Below, in pieces: positions 1-12,765 of a stretch of DNA of 64,000 bases. A program made the translations under genes and the position numbers. The stretch covers positions 130,220 to 194,219 of the forward strand of contig VZRR01011459.1 of the NCBI GenBank assembly GCA_013398015.1. Reading direction: 5' to 3'. Source of the stretch: Oreocharis arfaki (Eukaryota; Chordata; Aves; Passeriformes; Paramythiidae). The stretch's first letter is position 1, and each line of letters begins with the position of its first letter. Below the pieces are notes generated by a model. It saw only the letters and a program-made list of their open reading frames with translations, ran no database searches and was not told the origin of the DNA.

Positions 1-2260
1 AAATTTTGACCCAAGTGCCTTTTTGGTACAAAGGGATCCGAGTCATTTCCAAAGGAAGCAGCTCACCCTGCAGGTTGACAGCCTTCCTGAACCACGGGCT
101 GGCCAAGGGGACACCAGGAAAACAGATCTGCAGATCACTGGCACACCAGGAGAAGGGGACACACTGAACAGGAGTCCCTCCTCCCTAAATACTACTGTCC
201 TGAATAATGTCAAAGGTAGGGAATGATCAGGGAAAATTCCACTCAGTGCTGGTGTTTGGAGGGGAAAAATGTTATTATGTACAAAATTTTAATGTTTAGG
301 GTGTTTTTTGCCGAATCACTACACTTTGAAGCATTTCTTTGTGAAGCTTAAGCATAAAAAATGAAAGAAAGTTTAAGAAGTTCCTCAGTGACAACAGATA
401 TTGGTACTTGTGTAAGTGGGCTGGGCTAAGAGTGAGGGATGTGCTCCTGCACAAAAGAGTTAAATTTCAGTTTCTAGGCATATGGATGTGCGTGCACAAA
501 GACGGGTTTTTACTTCTGTGTATCACTCATGAGCTGCAGTGAAAGAGTGGGGTTTAATGTTTGCTTTTTCAAAAAATCACTTCAAAAAGAAATTCAGACT
601 GTGTTTGTGCTTATCTTAGTGATCTCCGTGTTTTCTGTCCTAGCATCTCCATCCTTGGGGAGGAAAAGTGGAACCAGCTGCCCTTCAAGTAAAAACAGCA
701 GCCCCAACAGCAGCCCGAGGACTTTGGGGAGAGGCAAAGGGCGCCTGCGGCTGCCGCAGCTGGGGAAAAACAAACTGTCCAGCAGCAAGGAAAACCTGGC
801 TGCAAACAGAGAGAACGGTGCTGAGCACGAGCAGGGGGATGCTCTGACTAAAGGACAGGCTTTGGGGGGCAGCCAGAGCGAGCTGTACCCCGGGCAGGAC
901 AGCGAGGGGGCTCTGGCCAACGGGTACCTGTGGGAGCAGAGCTCGCTCAGCAACGGGCAGGGGGACAACCACAGCGAGGACGACACCGCCGACGACCAAA
1001 GAGACGACGTCTGGGTCAACCCCATCTACAACCTATATGCAATCTCGGTAGGTGGCTGCTCCTCTGCCCAGAACTGCCTTTTTGGGACTCTGGTTTAGCC
1101 AGATGTTGTGTTCGTGGCAGCACAGGGATCTGGGGGGAAGGAGAGCAGAAGTCAGCACGATAAATTTGCTGTGAAACTGGGTATGAATGAAGCGTCTCTG
1201 CTGATCTGTTCTCCCTGTGTGTATAAAGTCAGTCAGCTCCAGCTGTCTAGATGAGCCGTTGTCACTCACAGATCATGAACTTGGGAATCATTTATTTGAT
1301 GTTTGATCCAGGATTTCTTTTCTTTGTTTTTTTTCCCAGTGCCATTCAGGAATTATGGGAGGGGGTCATTACGTCACTTATGCCAAAAACCCAAACAACA
1401 AGTGGTACTGCTACAATGACAGCAGCTGCAAGGTAAAGCACTTCTTTTCCTCATTATTTCACTTAATTATTCCAATTATTTCAAACAATTTTGCCTTGGT
1501 TGCCCAGAGCTAAAGAAATTCAGAATCAAAAATTCTAGCTAAAGAAATTTTAGAATCACCAGGTGGTTTGGGTTGGAAGGGACCTTAAAGCTCATCCCAT
1601 TCCACCCCTCACACCATCCATTAAACCAGACATTTGTGGAGAGCTGCTCTTTGAAATCATGAGCATCTCCAAAGCTGCAGCAGATAAATATTAAAATTAT
1701 TAACTGAAATTGTACGTGAGGTTTTTTCCAAGGTAACATCTGTTCATCAGCTGCTCCCGCAGTTAAGGGAAGATGCTTATTTCGTGCAAAGATGGGAAAA
1801 TGACTAAGAATGGAAAGCCAGGAATATATTTCCATGATGGCAGCAGTTTGTATTCAATTGGTGAATAACTCAGTTCTGACACTTCTTTGCATTCATCACT
1901 ATAAAATTGTCAGACTTCTCAAGTAATTCATGGAGCCAGCTAACAAAGAGGGGAGACAGAAAATGGGATTCCTTTTGTTACACCCAGTTAAAAATACACT
2001 TTTGGGGGCAATAGTGTGTGTTTGAAGCGCAGTGACAGTGCCACAGTTATCCCATGGCGTTTTCCCGGCTCTTTTCCCTGTGTCAGGAGTTGCACCCGGA
2101 TGAGATCGACACGGACTCTGCCTACATTCTGTTCTACGAGCAGCAGGGGGTGGACTATGCCCAGTTCCTGCCCAAGATCGATGGCAAGAAGATGGCAGAC
2201 ACGAGCAGCATGGACGAGGACTTCGAGTCCGACTACAAGAAGTACTGTGTGCTGCAGTGA
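1..2260 (+). CDS. USP32: USP32, C-terminal four coding exons (gene enters from the left)
   Basis: Ubiquitin carboxyl-terminal hydrolase 32 is a thiol protease that removes ubiquitin; the human protein is Golgi- and membrane-linked. Exons by splice sites and phase are 1-215 (left-truncated, reading from base 2), 644-1047, 1340-1432 and 2087-2260. The first begins in the FDPSAFLV segment of the catalytic domain. The second is a Ser/Asn-rich linker (SSKNSSPNSSPRTLG). The third holds GGGHYVTYAKNP, the histidine box of the USP active site. The fourth ends in DYKKYCVLQ, a CaaX prenylation motif. The tail closely matches my memory of human USP32; USP6 is related but primate-specific. Phases agree at all three junctions (G/CA, then 0, then 0). 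The catalytic Cys lies upstream, outside the window. Confidence 0.95.
1545..1690 (-). mobile_element. CR1 LINE 3' fragment in a USP32 intron
   Basis: The plus strand reads gaatcaccaggtggtttggg then ttggaagggaccttaaagct, the reverse complement of the conserved 3' end of avian CR1 retrotransposons, with the usual CCATTCCACCC segment following. Only the 3' end is present, as is normal for 5'-truncated CR1 copies. It lies in the intron between USP32 exons 1340-1432 and 2087-2260. Confidence 0.75.
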
Positions 2261-4345
2261 GCCCGGGCTGCCACGGGCTGAGGGAGAAACCCTGGGGTGT
2301 GCCCTTGGGGAAGGTGTGACTGAGACAGATAACAGCTTGTGGTTGCCGTTGTCCCCTGTGAGCTGAAAGCACAAGAAGAACCCCCTGGTTAAGCAGTTAA
2401 TATCCAATAGTATCGTTTTGTTCTGTTTTCTCACTACATGCTCGAAAACGTTTCTGATGTTGGACATCCGAGACTGCCACTGGCCTTTAAATCCAATGGT
2501 TTGAGACAAGCCGACTAGGACCAAATAAGAGCTAAATTAAACATCCAAATAAGAGCTAAACAGAGTAGTGTAGAGTTTACCAACTGTTCCAACACCCCCC
2601 CCGAGGCTCTCGTTAGGTTTAAGGTAACGGGGAAAAACAATTTGTAGTGTTGTCTTTGGACAACATGATATTGCTACCTCCTTTTTCCTGCAGTTTTATT
2701 GCATTTTATTGGCAAAACAGGGAAGGCAAGAGAAGGAAAAGTGCACAAATGGAAACAATTATTGTCATGGGGAAGAGAAGTTTCCAGTTTTGCCACCACT
2801 AGTGTGTGTCAGTTAATTTCTTTCTGTGTGTTGGGAGCACAACCAAATCATCATTTGAAAGGAGATTAATTTCTACACTTGAATGGTTTATTATACTTGT
2901 GTTTTCTCCACGTGTTGGCTGTGCAGATCAACATGTTTCAGGAATGGCTTTTCTGCCTGAAGAGGGCTGGCTCAAACTTTTTTGAGCTGCCTCGAGAAGA
3001 AACTTCAGGTTGGAGAGAGTAGTTGTGATTACACTCACGGTGTCTTAAAACGTGCACATTGCACAAAACGTTCCCAGCTTTTGGAAGGAGAGATGCTTGA
3101 GCTTACGTTTCATGACTGGTGTTGCTTTTGAAATTTGCACTTTTGAAAATGCATCTGATTCAGTTCAAACCCGCAGTTCGTTTGGGTTGTTGTTGTTGTT
3201 GTTGCTGTAAGGGCTCTGGAGTGAATGGCTGTGAATATCCACTGTGTATTTCAAAGGAAGAAGCTGTGGCTGTCAGGTAGCTGTCGTAGCATTCATGGAT
3301 GGAGATGTTTTTTTATTGGTTTCCTAATTCAGTTTCTTGTTTTCAAAATTTGGTTGCCTTTTCAAATTATCTTTTGTTGTTGTTGTTACAACAGGTTATG
3401 CAGATACTTGCAATGAAACCAGACTTGCTTTCCATGCCCTTGCAACATGCTCTGTAATTCAAGGGGCTTCTTGCATGAGGGGAAGTGTGACTGAGTCTTA
3501 GCAGAGACTGGAAAAAAGAGGGTTGTTTTTTTTGAGCAGGCATTTCTTTAAACATTTTCAGTGTTAAATTGTTTGCATATCCAAATGAAGATAAAAAATT
3601 TCACTCTTTTGGCCTTTTGTTCTTCAGCTGAGTTTAAGCAGCTTATTAATTTTGTCAGACATCATCTTCCCAGTTCTCTAGATTTTTGTACCTTCACTAA
3701 CAAAACTGTTACTTACATGGTTCTCTGCAATTAATGTTTGGGTTCATTTTGGGGTGTTTGACAGGAATGCCAAACCTTCAGTGAGTTTATCATTTCCAGG
3801 AGGATCTGGGGTTTATCCATTTAAGAAATGATATCAGCCGGTCTGGCTGCCTTTGGAGGTTGTGCCTCTTTGGGGACAGCAGATCTGTTCCAAAAATGAG
3901 TCTTGTCTTACCTGTCAGGTGTTGCTCCTTATCCTCTATGGTCATTTATCTTTAAAGTGGTCTGAACATTGAGCCTAAAGAAAAGCAAACATGACTTGTG
4001 AATTTCTAGGTTAGAGGCTTTTTCAACACCCACTTGTCTACTCCTCCCTCCGCAAACTCCATGAAAAGTGAAAGATTTTCAACTGATTTACTTTAAAATG
4101 TTTTATTTAAGCAGGTAGCACAATCTACTAATGTTATTTGATCTTCTGTGTTTGTTACATTGGTTGTAATTAATTTTTTAAATTAAATTAATTCAAGAAT
4201 TAGTAGTAAATTTATTAAGTTAACTATTAACTACATTCACTTTGTAAATTATTGTATAAAACTTATTGACAATGCACTGACTTTAGAAAGATGTTAATGT
4301 ACATAAATGCCTTGTAAATAAAATAGTGTTGATGTACTGGAATAT
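2261..4345 (+). other. USP32: Probable USP32 3' UTR
   Basis: About 2.1 kb of AT-rich sequence without a credible coding frame follows the USP32 stop. A canonical AATAAA at 4317-4322 is followed within 25 bases by a GT-rich stretch (tagtgttgatgt), which makes a plausible cleavage site near 4340. A short (GTT)n run sits at 3185-3206. The end is inferred; an earlier ATTAAA at about 2534 could give a shorter form. Confidence 0.5.
4317..4322 (+). terminator. Polyadenylation signal AATAAA, likely USP32
   Basis: Canonical hexamer on the plus strand with a downstream GT-rich element, 2.06 kb after the USP32 stop codon. No other plus-strand gene is near, so USP32 is the natural owner. Confidence 0.5.
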
Positions 4346-6148
4346 GAGCTGTATTAAAACAAAGGTATTGGTAATTGTATATGGAGTGAACCTGTTTATC
4401 TGTAACTATATTATTCAAACAAATTAAATACTGTGGATGCAGATGAAGTGTCACTTCTTGTCAGATAATTATTAATAACTGTTTTCCTGCTTTGAAGTGT
4501 CTGTGCTGCTTCCATGAAGCTTAAATGCCTTTGCCAATCCAAAAGCTGAAGCGTGGGCGTGCATCCAGCAATTCTTTGCAGCTTCTTCATTGTTTACAAA
4601 AGGTAAGTTGGGTATTTTGTTGATGATAATAACAACACTTATTAGTTGAAAACATGCCGTGTGAGCAGTGAAGTGATCCCTCAGGTACAGCAAGGTTTTG
4701 CTCGGGTGTCTTTGGACAGGATCTGCAGGTACCTGATGTCCAGTCCTGAGGCGTCCCTGCTGCAGCCAGGGCTGTTTGCTCACGTAGGTGGTGATTGCAG
4801 ACAGTGAGAGAGACACTTCCCCTGAGCAGACAGTGATGGGAGAGCCCTGCTGCAGTTACAGCCCTGCTTTCCTCCCAGGAGGAAGTGGATCTGGTTGAGT
4901 TGGCAACCAGACCAAAGTCTGCACAGGGTTGATGTCAGGAGCACGCATCACCTTGGTCCTTGCATGTTTCCAAAAGCACCGTGGTGATGTTCAGCTGGAA
5001 ATGAACCAGCTGGAAATGAGTCAGAAATTGTTCTTATTTTATGGCCTCGAAGATGCTGAATGGGTATTTATCCAAGGATTAGCACGCACCAGCATCCCCA
5101 GGGATGATGCCAGAGTGTCTCTGGAAGTGAAGCCATCTCTGGCTGTGTTGCTGCAGCACTGAGTGGTGACACTTTCTCATCAGTCACCTCTCCTGCCTGG
5201 TGACCAATTCTCAGAGCATTGGTCGTTCTTACCAAGTGTGGTCACCCCACGGTGTCATTGGAGGCACTTGGGCATTTTCAATGTTGAAAATGTAATTTCA
5301 GTATAAAGAATATGGGCTACAGTCGTTCCTATCACGAATGTTCCTCTGTTAAGGCTTTGAGGTATTGAAAGTGGAATTTAAAAGGATGAAAAACTCTAAT
5401 TATCAAGGATGTTCATACGTGCTGCTGTCAGTGGTGAAGCTTATATTGATTCAGGAGTGCAGCAGGGGACATTAAAGAGATGAAGGCATCGCATCCCTGC
5501 CCAAACCTGCAGCCATTTGCTGCTGCTGAATCTCTTCTACTTCCCAGATCAGAACTGGGTCTCGAAGGAGGGCTCAGAAATGAGCAGAGCCCGTTTTGTG
5601 AGATGGGAGCAGTGGGAAATGAGCTGTGCTGGGATTTTCCCTGGTACCTTTGTGTGTGTGAAGTGTGGAAGCACCTCAGGTTGGTCAGTCAGACTTCTGC
5701 AAACCTGGGGTGGCTTTTGATGCCCCTCCTGGGAGGGAGAGGAAGGATGCAGCAGGGACAGCACCTCTCGTGCCAAACCCTCTCATTCCCCCCAGAGGGA
5801 GGGGAGGGATGGATACACCAACCCTGCAGGGCCCTGCTGCCCACAGGAGTGACCACTGTCCCTTCCCTTCAGGCTGAAATCCCAAATCCAAAGGCACTTT
5901 CCATCCTGATCCAAGTGTTGGATCCCTTCTGGGGCTACTGTTCCCCCTGCTCCCTGCCTTCCCCTGGGCTGGTGTATCCCTGCTTTTCCCTGTATCTAGA
6001 TATCAAAATATCCCAGATTTATCTGTTAGCAGTGATCATGTTCTGAGAACGTGCTGGGCTCCAGGCACGGCCGCTGGCCCAGGGCCCGGAGCATCCACGT
6101 AGATATTAATTATATTAATTATACCTTTTGTTACCCTTTTTCCCTCAG
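4346..6148. other. Non-coding interval downstream of USP32
   Basis: No gene is visible. Open frames here (for example 4929-5162 on plus and 5480-6046 on plus) lack splice context, motifs or any recognisable family. Nothing structured beyond a few short AT-rich stretches around 4140-4260. Confidence 0.6.
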
Positions 6149-6407
6149 GTCCAGTAAATTGGAGCAAGAAGTGAGTAAAATGCAGTCATCCATGCTTGCT
6201 GATTTATCGTTTCAGGAAAATAAAAACCTGTCAGGAGCTGGGGAGATTGTGCCTTTTGTTTGGGACAAGCCTCCGGCTTCCTCGATCGTGTGTAAAAGAT
6301 TTCCTGTTTGTGAAAATGAAAAGCAATGTTTGATAAGGTCCCTTCAGCAAAACGAGTCACAAAGGAGAAAACAGGTTAAGGATGCTTCTAGATTTGACAG
6401 AAATTAA
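6149..6407 (+). other. Terminal-exon-like open frame of unknown status
   Basis: A good acceptor (a pyrimidine tract ending ccctcag at 6142-6148) is followed by 86 open codons and TAA. The predicted peptide starts SSKLEQEVSKMQSS, is charged and lysine/glutamine-rich at the end (ESQRRKQVKDASRFDRN), and has three or four cysteines. I do not recognise it, and no upstream partner exon was found between USP32 and here. A donor-like gaagtgagtaaa at about 6167 would cut it to a tiny exon. It may be chance; also possible is an alternative 3' end of USP32 or an unannotated transcript. Confidence 0.2.
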
Positions 6408-9400
6408 ATTTCCCTGGGAGTCGTGAGCATAGAAAACCAATGAGGAAAACTCGTGGCAAAATACAGCTTTTATTTATATTTGGGGTCATTTCAGACAGGC
6501 CTGATGGCTGAACCTCACCCAGCTTTTATCAGTGCACTTGAAACTCATGGTGAGAGCACAGAGATATCCCCAGGTGGGTCTCAAGCTGCTTTGGGTGGTC
6601 AGAGTTCATGCACTTCCCTCCCCTGCAAAAACAAATAAACAGCAGCAGATGCTTCAGAGCCTTTGTCACAGTGTTTGTGTGAGCTGCAGGACTCCCTGTA
6701 CTCTGATATTTTTTTATCTCCGTGCTGCTGATTTTTTTTTTTTTCCCAGCATTAGATTTTTATTGGGTGCAAAGTCCAAAGGAAGTGGCTGAGAGAGCTG
6801 TGGTGTGTGATGACTTTTTTGGATTTTGGAAATACAGTCTCTCTATTTTGCATAGAACTGTTGCATCACAGATTCTTTCTGACTCTTTTCCAGCTTCTTA
6901 TTCCCTCAAAGGGTCTTGCAAATTATATTGTCTCTTACACCATGAATTTAAGAGGTTTTGGTCAAACTGAGGTTGAAGAAAGGAACTAAACCAACAAATA
7001 AATTGGAAAGGCGGTGGATTATGTGCTATGTTTGGAGTCAATGAAAAGGTTTGAGGCAACAAGTTTGGCTCAGTCTTAACATCACAGAGAAGTTTGTCCA
7101 GGGATTGCTGCATCCCTGGGTAATCTGGTTTAAAGTTTGCTGAAATGTGATATAGATAGCAGAGTTTTAGGTTCAATCTTCTGTATGTTTAGCATGCAAT
7201 GGACTTGTGCCTTCACTTAACGCAGCATTTTGTTGAGGAAAAGATTTACGTGTCTTACAAATAAACCTTGGCCTCCCAAGGAGAGGCTGCAGGAAAGCTG
7301 GAGTGTGGATGTTGGTTGGGAGCTGGATAACAACAAAGGGAAGCTGCTGCTGCTGCTGCTGCAGAGCCAGCAACAGGATCCAACACCACCAGTGGCAAAT
7401 CAAAACCCTTACAAATGGTGTTTGTACTGTGATGTTTGGAGTAGGGAGACAATGCAAGGAACAGGGTGATTACAGAGCTCAGCCCGGACATTGTGAGGCA
7501 GGTCCCTCCTCCAGGGGCTCCGGTGACAGGGTGACAGCTGTGCCCTGGTGCCTGGGGAGGGCAGGGGACATGAGGGGCTTGGCCAGAGCAGCTGTGGCTG
7601 CCCCGTTCCTGAAGTGCCCAGGGCCAAGTTGGACGGGGCTTGGAGCAACCTGGGATAGTGGAAGGTGTCAGGGGCTGGGATGAGGATGTTTAATGCCCCT
7701 TCCAACCCAAACCATGCTGGGATTCCGAGAGAGGGAGGATGAGTAGGGAGGAAGAGCTCAGCAGCAGGGCGGGATGAACATACCCCAGTGTGATGCAGAC
7801 TCAAACATTTAGGAATACTCAGCAGGAGCAGAGGCAGTAAATTTGGGCTGTGATGATCCCCCTCAGCTCGGCCCTGTCGGGACACAGCTGGGGCACATCC
7901 CCCAGCCCCTCCAGTTCAAACCAGCCCAGGGGAATTGCAGAGCCCAGGGTTGCTGAATGTTGGAGCTCTGTGGCTCAGCAGTTCACGCAGGGATGAGTTA
8001 AACCACGGCTCAGTGCTGGAGCTTTGCATTGAGAGCCCCCAGCAAGCAGGACAGAAAGGTGGATGAATGTTTGAATTTCCTTTTGATACAGAATAAAAAA
8101 CCCCTTTAAATCAAAGCTGTTCCTGTTGTACCCAAACACTCCTTGAAGGGGCAGGAAAGGATTCCACACAGGAAGGCCCCAGTGCTGCACACTGGCCATG
8201 AGCACACGCTCGTGTTTGTGACCTTGCTCGGGAGCAAGTGCGTTGGAAATGTTTGCTTGCCATGTGGCCGTGCCTTTTTATCTCCAGGTTTGATTATATA
8301 AATGTTCCTGTTTAAAAGACACACGCCAGGGAATAAATCTCTGGGCCCACAGACTCTTTGAGCACAGGCAGCCCCAGCATTTAACTGGTAACAAAGAGAG
8401 TTGGAGTGGAAGCTTTTTGATAAAGAGTTGGCAGCATATCAGAGGAGCAGCTTGGCCATGAGATGTGAGCAAGGATGTCACACTGGGTGTTTAAATTTCT
8501 TACCTTTCCTTCCAGCTCTTTTTTATTGTTTTTTTCTCTAAATGATTATGAATGAATTATAAGAGAGAAGGTGATTATTTTCAGTGCGTGTGTTTTCAAA
8601 TAGTGGCTCAGTTAAAGAAGACACTAAATTTTGATTTTAACATAATCCAGACATCTGGCTGCTCAATGGCAAACTAACAGCAGTTTAAGTAGTAAGAATT
8701 AAGAGTGACCTGAAGAATGATCAGCTTTTAGCACAAAATCTCTTGTTTAACTGATTTAACTAGGCCCAAACTTCTGGTTATAATTTAAAATTTTCTTCCA
8801 TGTGAGCGGCAGGTGCTGTAACACAGCAAAAGCCAAGCTGAGTGTGAGGAAGGGTAGAGTTCAAATAAATAAAATACACTAAGGAATGGTTAAAGCGAGG
8901 TGAGGGATAGAACACAGATGTGAATTTCCCCTCTGAATATCTTGCACTGCCTTTGGCTGCTGGGCTTTGATGTCCCAGGGCACAAAGAGACTCCTCCTGT
9001 ACCTGAGCCTTGTGTTCCAGGCAGGGCCCAGCCGGGTTATAAATCTGTAACGTTGCACTTCACCTTTTGTGCCTTGCTTAATGACCTTTTAAAAATAAAT
9101 GCAGGATGGCTGAGGGGAACAGGATCAGTGGTGGAAAAGCTGACACGTCCGCAACCTGAGCTCTGATCCCTCTGATTGCTCCAGCCTGTTAAACAAAACT
9201 TCTTTTGCTTTGTGCTAAAGGAAAAAAAAAAAAGAAAAAAGAGGGAAAAAGGGGACAGGGAAAGGTTTTCTTAGCTAGGTTCTCTGCCTCAAAATGCAGC
9301 TGTAAGATGGGGAAATGCTGCACAGAGTTACCTGCCTAAAAAACAAGGGTACAGTCATCCAAATATCAAAATATGTTCTATCTGCTATTTCATTTTCACG

Positions 9401-12400
9401 GAAAGCTGCTGTTCTAAGGGGCTTTTGCCCCTTTGGAAGTGTCATCCTTCATTTCTCTCACATAAAAATGACCACTTAAGGCTCTTGTTCTGTTTCCAAC
9501 AGTATTAAATTTAATATGCACAGCCACAATATAAATAAATGTATGATAACTCTTACTCAAATCCATGAAAATGTATGTTATCCCTGAGGAATCTCTCTCC
9601 ATAAAATGTCCTCCGCTTGAAGGAAAGGAAAACTGCAGTTTCCCACCATTCCAAACCGGGACAATAATTTATTTTGGTGATGATTATAGTGGATATTTTT
9701 GATTCATGCGTACAATAGTAAAACTGACACTATTTTCTTTTGTTTGTGTATCTTGCTTAAAATAAAAGATTACTCCAAAGGAAGGCATTTGAGGAAGACT
9801 GCTTGCAGAGAGGGGCCAGATTTATTTTGGCTGGCTGTGCTGGCCTGTCAGCTGGAGAACAACCTGCACAATTCCCAGCCCTTCAACCACTCTCAGTTGC
9901 CTTTGCCACAATAATTTTCATGCAGAATCCCTCCTGGAGCTCAGCTGACCGATGCTGACAATCCTTTGCAAGCTGGACCAAAGACTTTCCAGCAATTTTA
10001 CTGCTTAGGGTTCCCCAAATGCTTGGAATACCAGAAGCCAAGTGTGTCGTGGGCTGGTCACTTGTATTATCTTAAATTTCTGCACGTCTGCAGTTGTGCT
10101 GTGCCCTATCTGGGATTTTTTTTTCTTTTGGTAGGGCCCTAATTGAATTTTTATTTCAGAATATTGCTGTTTTCATCTAATCTTTGCCATTTAGCGCTGG
10201 AGAGCCCCTCATGTGCCTGGTTATTCCCTGGCCATGCATTCCAGTCTGTGTTACATCCCTGGTAAAGCTGAATTTTGCTGTCATTGGTGGGGACTTTTTT
10301 CTTTTTAAGAAAAGGGAAAAAAGGATCAAGGGATGGGAGGAGAGGAAATTACCCCCCGGTATCAATGCTCCTGATGGTAGAGGACTCATAGAAGTTGTCA
10401 CTGGAAGAGTTAATTTTATTTTACATGTCTTGCTGGTTTTCTTCCATCAATGAATTTAACTCTCTGAGGCGCTTCCGTGAACCCCCGCGTCCCACGGCCC
10501 TCCTGGGAGCTGGTCGCGTGTGGCTGCTGCTTTCACCGAACTGCTGCCTCTTTCCTGAGCCTGAATCCTTCCTGAGGTCATTTAGGGCTTGCTAAGAAAC
10601 AGACAGGCGCGATTTTGCTGTTAAATAAAGCTTTACACGAGGCATTTGTGACCCGTTGGGGCCGCCAGGCCTTCACTGCCACGATCCCACAACACCCCCA
10701 CGGCTGCAGCAGGAATTGCACCGGATTTCTCAGTGTAATCTGAGTGTTTGTGTTCTACGAGCTTTAATGGCTGGGGGGGGGGTTTTTGTTTTTGTTTTTA
10801 GAATAAATCAACCTGGTTCCATCACGCTGGCACTCCTATCTGTGGGATCATAAACCCCAGCTTCCCGTTCAGGGCCTGGCGCTGCCCCATGAGCGAGGGG
10901 ACAATGGGAACCCGTTCCAGGGGGGGTTGATGCGAGTGGCACCAGAGCCCTTTTTGCAGTGCTTGATAAGACACCGTGTTCCCGCCGATCTGAAAACAAA
11001 ACAAAAAGGTTATTTCTAAAAAAAAAAAAAAAAAAAAGGTTGTAAAACCCTTGGAGCAAACGGAGCCTCGGCAGTTTTTCCTCTCCCAACCTGGCCTGTG
11101 GACTGAGATCTCTTCGCGCTCCTGGGGCTGTCCCAGCTCCCGGTTCCCAAAATGTTTGAGCTGTAGCAGTGATTGGGAGCCCTGAGGAGATGGAAATGAG
11201 TGGGGAATCCTTCTTTTCTCGGATGTGTTTGGCTGCACAGAAATTGGGGCATCATTCACAGAGGCCTCAGCTGATGGGGCTGGAGAAGCCTTGGCACCTC
11301 CACCGTTGATTTTTTTGTCTTTATCCTGCACTTCTAAGATTTAAACTCCTTTTGTTTTCCTCAGGGAGGTCACTGCTGCTCTCCCAGGATTATTCCCAGG
11401 TTTCCCAGTGGCTGCTGGGCTCCAGGACATGAGCAATTATGTTTTACTGCCTGTAAGAAAAGCATTTTGTGTAAAGCTGAGAGCTTCGTGTACCACAAAC
11501 TCCAGTGACTGCAGATTTATAAAGATACTGCACTCTTGATAGGGATTGTCTATGATTTATTTAGAGTTTAATCTCGACATCAGAACAATCAGCAAAATGT
11601 AAAACTTCTCTGCCTTTCTTTCTCTCTCATAAATTCTTCATAACCACCCCCAATCTGCAAACTCATCCATCAAGATCTCTCGGTGTGCTGGGAACAAGGA
11701 GCAGTTCTGGTGATGTGAGGAGGGGAAGGGTGGTGGCATTCTAAAAGTAATTCCACTTGGTGGAAGCCAATATATTTTTGTGAGGCAATAAAAGGGAAGG
11801 GCAGGGAAAAGTTTCGATAGCTTGGAGTGGATTATGGGGAAGCAAAACCCATTGAAACAGTGTCAGCTGTTCAGGTTTCTGTTACGTCAACCTGTATTTG
11901 AGTACTGGATCTCTAAATCACTTCAGAAGATATTAATAGGTAAAAGATAATAAAATAACCCAAATTGATTACCATCTTATGCGCTTTGTGATATAACTCT
12001 AAATGCAAATTGCATTCATCTGCAAGAAGGGAAATAATGTCCCAAAGGCATTTCAATTAATTGCTGTAGTTAATTACACTCATAATTTTACTTGTGTGAC
12101 TAATTATAATCAGGTTTTAGCGGTGTATATGGATTTATTTCTGATACTAAAAGCCCCAAACAGCAGGTTATTTTTAGGAAATGCATTTAAACCTCATAAT
12201 GAAAACTGCGTGTTCCCGTTCTCAGCAGCTGTCTTGAAGGAGCTGTGTCTGTTCAGGAGGAGTTTGGAGGAGATTAGGAAGGAAAAGTGTCCTGGTTGAG
12301 GTCACTGTGGCCCTGTTGGAGTTTCATTGCCTTTTCCACAGGTACACATAATTCACCAGCAAATCCCACATTTCCTTTCTCTAAAAATCCGATTTACGTA

Positions 12401-12574
12401 TGATTTTCTCTCAGACAAAGCGTTTTCCACAGCCACCTCAGTCCCCAGGTAATTTGTTTTTCCGTCATTGCAGAGGTTTTAAACCCATCTCATTTTAGTG
12501 CTTCGTGGAAGAAAACCACCCAGTCCACTTTTAACTCCATCAAAAAGAGCCTCCCATCTCCGAGAGTAATAGTT
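6408..12574. other. Intergenic DNA between USP32 and CA4, first part
   Basis: No credible exon on either strand. It holds a CR1 tail at about 7500-7735, a (CTG)n run at 7343-7363, an A-rich tract near 9220-9240, a poly-A run at 11020-11038 and ordinary unique sequence. Open frames such as 7303-7683 and 10822-11331 are composition artefacts of GC-rich or repeat sequence. Confidence 0.6.
7500..7735 (+). mobile_element. CR1 LINE 3' fragment
   Basis: The stretch contains the typical CR1 phrases gccaagttggacggggcttg, caacctgggatagtggaagg and, at its end, ccccttccaacccaaaccat followed by gctgggattc. Orientation is plus. The left limit is approximate because the homology fades into GC-rich sequence. 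Confidence 0.8.
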
Positions 12575-12765
12575 TTTCATAGAGTCATTTATGGAATAAT
12601 AGAACCATTTGGGTTGGGAGAGACCTTAAAGATCATCGAGTCCAGCTGTGATTTTTGGGCTGTTGCTCCTGGGCCATGGGATCCCTGTCCCTGGATCAGA
12701 GGGGGTTGATGTTACACCTGGGTATTTATTAAACTCCACCTTTATTGAACTCTAGAACCAGCCTG
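12575..12765 (-). mobile_element. CR1 LINE 3' fragment
   Basis: Starts with a decayed catagagtcatttatgg (the CR1 terminal octamer repeats in reverse complement), then ccatttgggttgggagagac, cttaaagatcatcgagtcca and a variable tail. This is the reverse complement of a CR1 3' end, so the element lies on the minus strand. Confidence 0.8.

Noticed and set aside
594..1025. Minus-strand frames over the USP32 exon
   Set aside because: Shadows of the Ser/Asn-rich USP32 linker; the plus strand is clearly the coding one by similarity and splice phase.
6149..6407. C17orf64 (CHCT1) as identity of the orphan frame
   Set aside because: In mammals that gene lies on the other side of USP32, and the peptide does not resemble its CHD1-type helical domain.
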